Assembly: GCF_051400755.1 (NCBI RefSeq)
Contig: NZ_JBLFFL010000002.1
Location: 248,001 to 312,000 of the forward strand
Source: Parapedobacter sp051400755
GTDB lineage: Bacteria; Bacteroidota; Bacteroidia; Sphingobacteriales; Sphingobacteriaceae
Reading direction: 5' to 3'
DNA: 64,000 nt
Within the stretch, counting starts at the first letter, position 1. Each line of letters begins with the position of its first letter. A model generated the notes under the pieces. The model was given only the letters and a program-made list of their open reading frames with translations. It was not told the origin of the DNA and did not search any database. The position numbers and the translations under genes were made by a program. Of this stretch, positions 58,958-64,000 are shown in pieces.

Positions 58958-58997
58958 TAATTGGATTTTTTTTACTATTGTAGGGAATTTCCAATTA
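58958..58997. promoter_or_regulatory. Inverted repeat TAATTGGA / TCCAATTA upstream of the GDSL-propeller gene
   Basis: TAATTGGA (58958-58965) and TCCAATTA (58990-58997) are perfect 8-nt reverse complements separated by 24 nt including a T-run. The right arm lies 7 nt before the ATG at 59005. It could be an operator or a weak terminator for eda. The -7-like TACTATTG (58973-58980) between them has one mismatch. Confidence 0.35.
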
Positions 58998-59004
58998 TAC
59001 CTTA

Positions 59005-62000
59005 ATGAACAGGAAACTGCATTACAGCCTGACGCTGGCCTTACTTTCTTTCTTGTCTTCTTGCGGTAAGAAGGACATCACCGCGCCTTTTCGCCCCGAG
59101 CCAAACAGCCGCATTGTCGTCGTGGGCAATTCATTTGGCGTAGGGCTCCAAGAACACAACTATTTTGAGACGCTCTTATACCAAAGTTTTCCGGAGCATA
59201 ACCTACAGGTGCGGAACTTAGCCTGGAGCGCCGATGAGGTGACGCTGCGTCCCCGGCCGCTGAACTTCGGGACGCTCGATGAACACCTAACGCAACAGGC
59301 GGCAGACGTCATTTTGGTGTGTTTTGGCCTCAATGAAGCATTCAAGGGACCGGATAGCTTGAGCAGCTTTGCAAAAGACCTCCGGGGTTTTCTTTCTCAT
59401 TTGAAGCAGCAACAGTATAACGGAACGGAACCCCCGCAGGTGATACTGGTCTCGCCCATTGCGCATGAAAAGCTGGGCGGTTTTCTGCCGGATCCGGCGG
59501 AGCACAATAAAAATCTGAAGGCTTATACCCGGGAAATGAGGGAGGTGGCCCATGAGCTGGGCATTTCATTTGTCGATCTGTATGGGCCTGCCCGGAAATT
59601 GATGGATCGCAGCGATGCCCCGTTGACCACCAATGGGGTCCACCTCAACGATCGGGGATATCGGGAAGTCAGCGAGGTTATGGCGACTGCACTCGGCCTT
59701 CCGGTGGCCACGTGGGAGGAGGATGCACATGCTGTGCGCCTCAAGGAACTGATCACCAAAAAAAACCAGCATTTCTTTTACCGGTATAAAGCCCAAAACG
59801 GTGAATATATTTACGGCAGGCGAAGAGACTGGGCAGGCGGAACAGCACTTCCCGCGGAATTGCGGGAGATCGACCAGATCGTGGGCAGGCTGGATAGCCT
59901 GATCTGGGCGGGCAGCGGGGCGCACGCACCGGTCGACTTGGAGAAAGCCACGGCCATCACCAGCTTCAGCCGGCCTTATGAGCCAGCGGTCCCTTCGGAA
60001 GCGGGCAGAAAGGCCCTTGAAAAGGCCAAATCGCAATTCATACTGCAAGATGGTTATCAGATCGAGCTATTTGCCTCCGAATTGGATTTTCCGATTGCCA
60101 ACCCGGTGTCGATGACCTTCGATGCGCAGGGGAGGATGTGGGTCGCTACCATGCCCACTTATCCGCATTACTTCCCGGGCAACCCGCCCGGCGACCGCAT
60201 CGTGGTACTGGAGGATGCCGATCAGGATGGGAAAGCCGACGGGCACACGGTGTTTGCCGACAGCCTCTACCTCCCGCTGGGCTTCGAGCTGGGGGATGGA
60301 GGGGTTTACGTGACACAGGCACCTGATCTGATCTTCCTGGAAGATACGGATGGGGATGGACGGGCCGACGATCGGAAGACCCTGTTGAGCGGGTTTGGAA
60401 CGGAAGATGCGCATCACACGCTCAATACGTACACATGGGGACCGGACGGCGCATTGTATATGCACACGGGTACGTTCCTGCACTCCCAAATTGAAACGCC
60501 TTATGGACCGCGGAGAGGCGCCTATGGAAATACCTGGCGGTACGAACCCCGTACCATGAAGTTGGATGAATATATTTCATATCCCTACGCGAATCCCTGG
60601 GGGAATGTGTTTAGGCGGGATGGTACGCACCTGATTGCGGATGTATCTACGGGAATGAACTATTTTGCGCCGCCGCTGACCGTTGCCATCGACTATCCCA
60701 AAAAGCATATGGGCATGAAGGATTTCCTGACCTCAGCAGCCAAACCCAAAACCTGTGGGCTGGCGGTGGTGTCCAGCCGGGCTTTTCCCGAGCGCGCACA
60801 GGGAAATGTTCTTTTCAATACGTTTATCGGATTTCAGGGCATCCGGCAGCACACGGTCTCGGAGGAGGGCAGCGGCATTGTAGGGCATGAAATCGAGCCG
60901 CTGTTGCAGTCCACCGACCCGAATTTCCGTCCGGTTGACCTGAAATTCGGTCCCGATGGGGCCTTGTATGTGCTCGACTGGTACGATCCGATCATCCAAC
61001 ACGGGGAACAAGATTTTCGGGATTCGCTGAGGGATCATACGCGTGGCCGGATATGGCGGATAACCTATCAGGATAAGGATGCATTGCCGGTGACTGATCT
61101 TAGTCGATTACGTGTGGATGAACTGCTTCACCAACTGACGGTATATGAAGACGGACTGCGGTATCGGGCTCGAAGGCAGCTCCGGGAGTTTACCGCGGAT
61201 GAGGTGTTGCCTGCGTTGAAAAAATGGCTTGACCAACTGGATCCCAAAGATCCTGAGGTGGACCAGCATCGGTTGGAGGGACTTTGGGTGTACCAGCAAT
61301 TCAATCACCCCGACGAACGATTGCTGGGCGAACTGCTGGAGAGTGAAACCGCTTCCGTGCGGGCCGCAGCTACCCGCGTGCTGCTGTACTGGTCTGACGG
61401 CATCGATGATGCACAGGAGAAACTCATCGCCAGGTCTGCCGACCCCGCCCCGAGGGTGAGGCTCGAAGCCATCGCGGCATTGAGTCATTTTGAGTCGGAA
61501 GCGACGGTAAACGCGTTGTTGGCGGCGACCGAATTGCCGGTGGATGACTACATTGGGTATGCCTTGATCGAATCCTTCAAGCACCTGAAGCCGGTGTGGA
61601 TGGCGCTATTCAAAAAAGATAAGAACTTTTTGGCCGATGCGCCCGAAAAGGCCGATGCGCTGCTCCGCCCGCTGGCCGTTGCGGCGGAATTGCAGGTGCC
61701 CGGGTTCATCACCGACGATCCCGATTACGCGCAATATGGCGTGGCGCCGCTTTCTGCTGCAGATTTCCAGGCCTTGTCGGGTGTCACCGCCGTCGAACAG
61801 TTCCGCGAGCGGCACCGGGAGTTGCTTAGTCCCCCGGTTGAAGAAAAGGCACCTGCTCAGGAAACGCCTGTTCAGAAAATGGGCGAGGTGGTAGTCAACA
61901 TCGCGGCCCTGCCGGGAAAAATGGTTTTTGACAAAGAAGTACTGACCGTACCCGCCGGTAAATCCGTTTCATTGATCTTCGATAACCGCGACCAGATGGC

Positions 62001-62265
62001 GCATAACATCGTTATTGTGAAGCCGGGAAGCGAGGAGAAGGTGGGAACGGCCGCCGACGGCATGGCCGGTCTTCCGGATGGCTATGAAAAGCATTTCGTG
62101 CCGGATATGCCCGAGGTGTTGTTTGCGACACCGCTGGTGAATGCCGACGAGACGTTCCAGCTGAATTTCACGGCGCCGGAAAAACCGGGCGATTATCCCT
62201 TCATCTGTACGTTTCCAGGGCACTGGCGGATGATGAAAGGGGTGATTAAAGTGGTTGCCAGATGA
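59005..62265 (+). CDS. SGNH-like / dehydrogenase-like beta-propeller / HEAT / cupredoxin lipoprotein
   Basis: This is a 1086-residue lipoprotein (LSSC, Cys20). Residues about 35-230 form an SGNH-hydrolase-like domain with changed motifs: GNSFG (Ser43) where families usually have GDS, FGLNE (Asn110), and NGVH (Asn210, His213) where DxxH is usual. Residues about 340-700 form the propeller (MTFDAQGRMWVATMPTYPHY, LEDADQDGKADGHTVF, DTDGDGRADDRKTL, GPDGALYMHTG, NPWGNVF). HEAT-like helices follow, and residues about 980-1086 form a cupredoxin with His about 1000 (MAHN), Cys1068, His1073, Met1077 (C-x4-H-x3-M). It is the mirror of the protein at 6255, which has the copper domain at the N-terminus. 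Confidence 0.87.
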   Translation: MNRKLHYSLTLALLSFLSSCGKKDITAPFRPEPNSRIVVVGNSFGVGLQEHNYFETLLYQSFPEHNLQVRNLAWSADEVTLRPRPLNFGTLDEHLTQQAADVILVCFGLNEAFKGPDSLSSFAKDLRGFLSHLKQQQYNGTEPPQVILVSPIAHEKLGGFLPDPAEHNKNLKAYTREMREVAHELGISFVDLYGPARKLMDRSDAPLTTNGVHLNDRGYREVSEVMATALGLPVATWEEDAHAVRLKELITKKNQHFFYRYKAQNGEYIYGRRRDWAGGTALPAELREIDQIVGRLDSLIWAGSGAHAPVDLEKATAITSFSRPYEPAVPSEAGRKALEKAKSQFILQDGYQIELFASELDFPIANPVSMTFDAQGRMWVATMPTYPHYFPGNPPGDRIVVLEDADQDGKADGHTVFADSLYLPLGFELGDGGVYVTQAPDLIFLEDTDGDGRADDRKTLLSGFGTEDAHHTLNTYTWGPDGALYMHTGTFLHSQIETPYGPRRGAYGNTWRYEPRTMKLDEYISYPYANPWGNVFRRDGTHLIADVSTGMNYFAPPLTVAIDYPKKHMGMKDFLTSAAKPKTCGLAVVSSRAFPERAQGNVLFNTFIGFQGIRQHTVSEEGSGIVGHEIEPLLQSTDPNFRPVDLKFGPDGALYVLDWYDPIIQHGEQDFRDSLRDHTRGRIWRITYQDKDALPVTDLSRLRVDELLHQLTVYEDGLRYRARRQLREFTADEVLPALKKWLDQLDPKDPEVDQHRLEGLWVYQQFNHPDERLLGELLESETASVRAAATRVLLYWSDGIDDAQEKLIARSADPAPRVRLEAIAALSHFESEATVNALLAATELPVDDYIGYALIESFKHLKPVWMALFKKDKNFLADAPEKADALLRPLAVAAELQVPGFITDDPDYAQYGVAPLSAADFQALSGVTAVEQFRERHRELLSPPVEEKAPAQETPVQKMGEVVVNIAALPGKMVFDKEVLTVPAGKSVSLIFDNRDQMAHNIVIVKPGSEEKVGTAADGMAGLPDGYEKHFVPDMPEVLFATPLVNADETFQLNFTAPEKPGDYPFICTFPGHWRMMKGVIKVVAR

Positions 62266-62276
62266 AGCGATGGGAT

Positions 62277-62310
62277 GTCAACTTGTATAGATAAGTTCTG
62301 ATAAGTTGAC
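62277..62310. promoter_or_regulatory. Inverted repeat GTCAACTT / AAGTTGAC abutting a -33 box
   Basis: GTCAACTT (62277-62284) and AAGTTGAC (62303-62310) are exact reverse complements with an 18-nt spacer; ATAAGTT also occurs twice (62290-62296 and 62301-62307). The right arm ends at the base before the -33 TTG at 62311, an ideal place for an activator or repressor. Confidence 0.55.
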
Positions 62311-62341
62311 TTGCATTTAAACGTGATTTTAAGTAGCTTTG
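62311..62341 (+). promoter_or_regulatory. Promoter of the multiheme gene (TTG-N20-TAGCTTTG)
   Basis: TTG (62311-62313), 20-nt spacer, TAGCTTTG (62334-62341), a full consensus match, 26 nt before the ATG at 62368. So the last gene can be transcribed on its own although it follows the locus on the same strand. Confidence 0.75.
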
Positions 62342-62367
62342 AAAACAGATACCAACGTTAGCAAATT

Positions 62368-64000
62368 ATGAGGCGCTTCCTTTCGCCCAAATATCTTATC
62401 GGCATAGCCATCGCATTGATCGTGGTGGCAATTTCGGGTTATTTTTTCAGGGAAGGTAAGGCGAGCGGTCTTGGCGGCTCGCCCCCGTTGCCGGCAGTAG
62501 TCGATTATAATTTCCATATCCGGCCTATCCTGTCTGATAAATGCTTCTCCTGCCACGGTCCCGACAAGAATACGCGCGAAGCGGACCTCCGGCTTGATAC
62601 GAAGGAAGGCGCTTATAAGGCATTGGTAGAAACCGCCGGTATGCATGCCTTCGTGCCCGGTCATCCGGACCAAAGCGAAGCTTATCGGCGCATCACCAGC
62701 ACGGATGAGGGTCTGCGGATGCCTCCTGCATCATCTAACCTGACGCTCTCGGACTATGAAGTGCGTGTGATTGAACGGTGGATCCGGCAAGGTGCGGAGT
62801 ATAAACCCCATTGGGCATTCATGCCACCGGAAAAGGTGGAAGCCCCGCGTGTCGATCAGTCGGAATGGGCGACGAATGAAATCGATCGTTTTGTGCGCGC
62901 TGCGATGGAGATCAAGGGATTGAAACCCAATCCCGAAGCCGAAAAGCATCACCTGCTCCGCCGGGTAAGCCTCGATTTGACGGGACTGCCGCCTACGGAA
63001 GCGCAACTCGACCGTTTTCTGGCAGATGACTCACCCAAGGCGTATGAAAACATGGTGGACGAGCTGATCGCTTCGCCGGCATACGGCGAACGGATGGCGA
63101 TGCACTGGCTGGACTTGGCCCGGTATGCCGATTCATACGGCTACCAGGACGATGATATCCGTACGCAATGGCCATGGCGGGATTGGGTCATTCATGCCTT
63201 CAACCAAAACATGCCCTACGACCAATTCGTTACCTGGCAGCTGGCCGGTGATATGTTGCCCAACGCCACGAAGGAACAGGTGCTCGCATCGGCCTTCAAC
63301 AGGAATCATAAGATCACCGAGGAAGGCGGTGTGATCGAAGAGGAGTATCGGGTGGCCTATGCGATCGATAAAACCAACACGTTCAGCAAGGGCATCCTGG
63401 GCGTTACGATGGAGTGCGCGCAGTGCCACGATCACAAGTATGATCCCTTCTCGCAGAAGAATTACTTTCAGCTATACGCATTTTTCAATAACTCGTTGGA
63501 GAAGGGGCTTGAAGGCTTGGTGAATTCGGGGCCTTCAAAGACGCCGAGAATGACCATCACGCAACAGGATGTAGACAGCATCCTGAAATTCATCAACAAG
63601 GGCGATGATACTTCGGCGGTATCGGTATCCGTGATGGGTGAACGCGATGAGGTACGGCCAACCTATATCTTGGACCGGGGCGTTTACGACGCGCCTGCGG
63701 AGCGCGTGTATCCCAGCACGCCCGAGTCCATTCTGGCATTTGACAGTACACGGTATGCGCCGAATCGATTGGGACTCGCGCAATGGACGTTCAGCAAAGA
63801 AAACCCACTGACCTCGCGGGTGCTGGTCAACCAGCTTTGGGCGATGGTGTTCGGTCGGGGTTTGGTGGCTACCGCGGCAGACTTTGGCAACCAGGGAGAA
63901 CTGCCGAGCCATCCGGAACTGCTGAATTGGCTGGCAGCCGACTTCCGCGACAATGGGTGGAACATCAAGCGGTTGATGAAGCAACTGGTGACGACGGCAA
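62368..64000 (+). CDS. PSCyt1/DUF1549/DUF1553 multiheme cytochrome protein (3' truncated by window)
   Basis: The open frame runs from the ATG at 62368 to the window end, 544 codons, no stop. It has an N-terminal membrane anchor (about residues 9-26, YLIGIAIALIVVAISGYFF) and a PSCyt1-type cytochrome segment with C59-F-S-C62-H63 (CHGPDKNTREADLRLD). A DUF1549 (PSCyt2) region follows with LRRVSLDLTGLPPT, AMHWLDLARYADSYGYQDDD and a second heme motif C350-A-Q-C353-H354 (CHDHKYDPFSQKNYF). The DUF1553 (PSD1) region begins with ENPLTSRVLVNQLWAMVFGRGLVATAADFGNQGE, cited by RVLVNQLW. These proteins are abundant in Planctomycetes and are often coupled to a DUF1501 partner, which could lie just beyond the window. 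Confidence 0.9.
   Translation, partial: MRRFLSPKYLIGIAIALIVVAISGYFFREGKASGLGGSPPLPAVVDYNFHIRPILSDKCFSCHGPDKNTREADLRLDTKEGAYKALVETAGMHAFVPGHPDQSEAYRRITSTDEGLRMPPASSNLTLSDYEVRVIERWIRQGAEYKPHWAFMPPEKVEAPRVDQSEWATNEIDRFVRAAMEIKGLKPNPEAEKHHLLRRVSLDLTGLPPTEAQLDRFLADDSPKAYENMVDELIASPAYGERMAMHWLDLARYADSYGYQDDDIRTQWPWRDWVIHAFNQNMPYDQFVTWQLAGDMLPNATKEQVLASAFNRNHKITEEGGVIEEEYRVAYAIDKTNTFSKGILGVTMECAQCHDHKYDPFSQKNYFQLYAFFNNSLEKGLEGLVNSGPSKTPRMTITQQDVDSILKFINKGDDTSAVSVSVMGERDEVRPTYILDRGVYDAPAERVYPSTPESILAFDSTRYAPNRLGLAQWTFSKENPLTSRVLVNQLWAMVFGRGLVATAADFGNQGELPSHPELLNWLAADFRDNGWNIKRLMKQLVTTA

Noticed and set aside
1..64000. tRNA, rRNA, prophage or integrase features
   Set aside because: None was seen on either strand; gaps between genes are mostly below 180 bp and none holds a cloverleaf-like sequence that I could recognise by eye.

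Overview
The window looks like chromosome from a Bacteroidota bacterium, most likely a Sphingobacteriaceae relative; Parapedobacter-like is a guess from the roughly 50% GC and the gene set. The evidence is three SusC/SusD outer-membrane uptake pairs, two FecI/FecR-type sigma/anti-sigma pairs, a fused E1 alpha/beta ketoacid dehydrogenase, a lipoprotein TamL beside TamB, weak ribosome-binding sites, and several promoters of the phylum's form (TTG, then TAnnTTTG).

Layout. 1-10.2 kb: end of a possible GH172 gene, SusC/SusD, a DUF1080 (3-keto-glycoside hydrolase type) protein, a lipoprotein dehydrogenase-like beta-propeller with a copper domain, and an FG-GAP protein. 10.2-19.3 kb, minus strand: tamB, tamL, malate dehydrogenase and a retropepsin-like protease. 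19.3-22.1 kb: a repeat-rich divergent control region and the E1 fusion gene. 22.1-27.6 kb, minus strand: pheA, DAHP synthase/chorismate mutase, aroA, aroC and a ROK kinase, preceded by what reads as a complete phenylalanine attenuator (promoter, Phe-rich leader peptide, antiterminator, terminator). Two heptamer-repeat arrays lie between genes of this operon. 27.6-34 kb: assorted genes, including an APH-like kinase, a GNAT enzyme with a probable paiB remnant, a MocR regulator, a VapBC module, DUF423, a patatin and an orphan ABC binding lipoprotein.

34-42.6 kb: sigma factor, FecR, SusC, SusD and sulfatase, a self-regulated uptake locus probably for a sulfated glycan. 42.7-43.7 kb: a luciferase-like monooxygenase on the other strand. 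43.9-64 kb: a second sigma/FecR/SusC/SusD locus that continues into two tandem FAD oxidoreductases, an MFS transporter, a propeller/cytochrome c protein, KDPG aldolase, a GDSL/propeller/cupredoxin protein and a PSCyt1/DUF1549/DUF1553 multiheme protein that runs off the window.

Working together: the two outer blocks look like loci in which a carbohydrate or related polyol is imported by SusCD and oxidised in the periplasm or at the membrane by propeller dehydrogenases. Those enzymes carry different electron-carrier domains: cupredoxin at the N-terminus, cytochrome c at the C-terminus, or cupredoxin at the C-terminus. In the right-hand locus the product would enter through the MFS carrier and be cleaved by KDPG aldolase. 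The substrate cannot be read from the sequence. No rRNA, tRNA, insertion sequence, CRISPR array or prophage was seen. Apart from 19317-19645 there is no gene-free stretch longer than about 300 bases.
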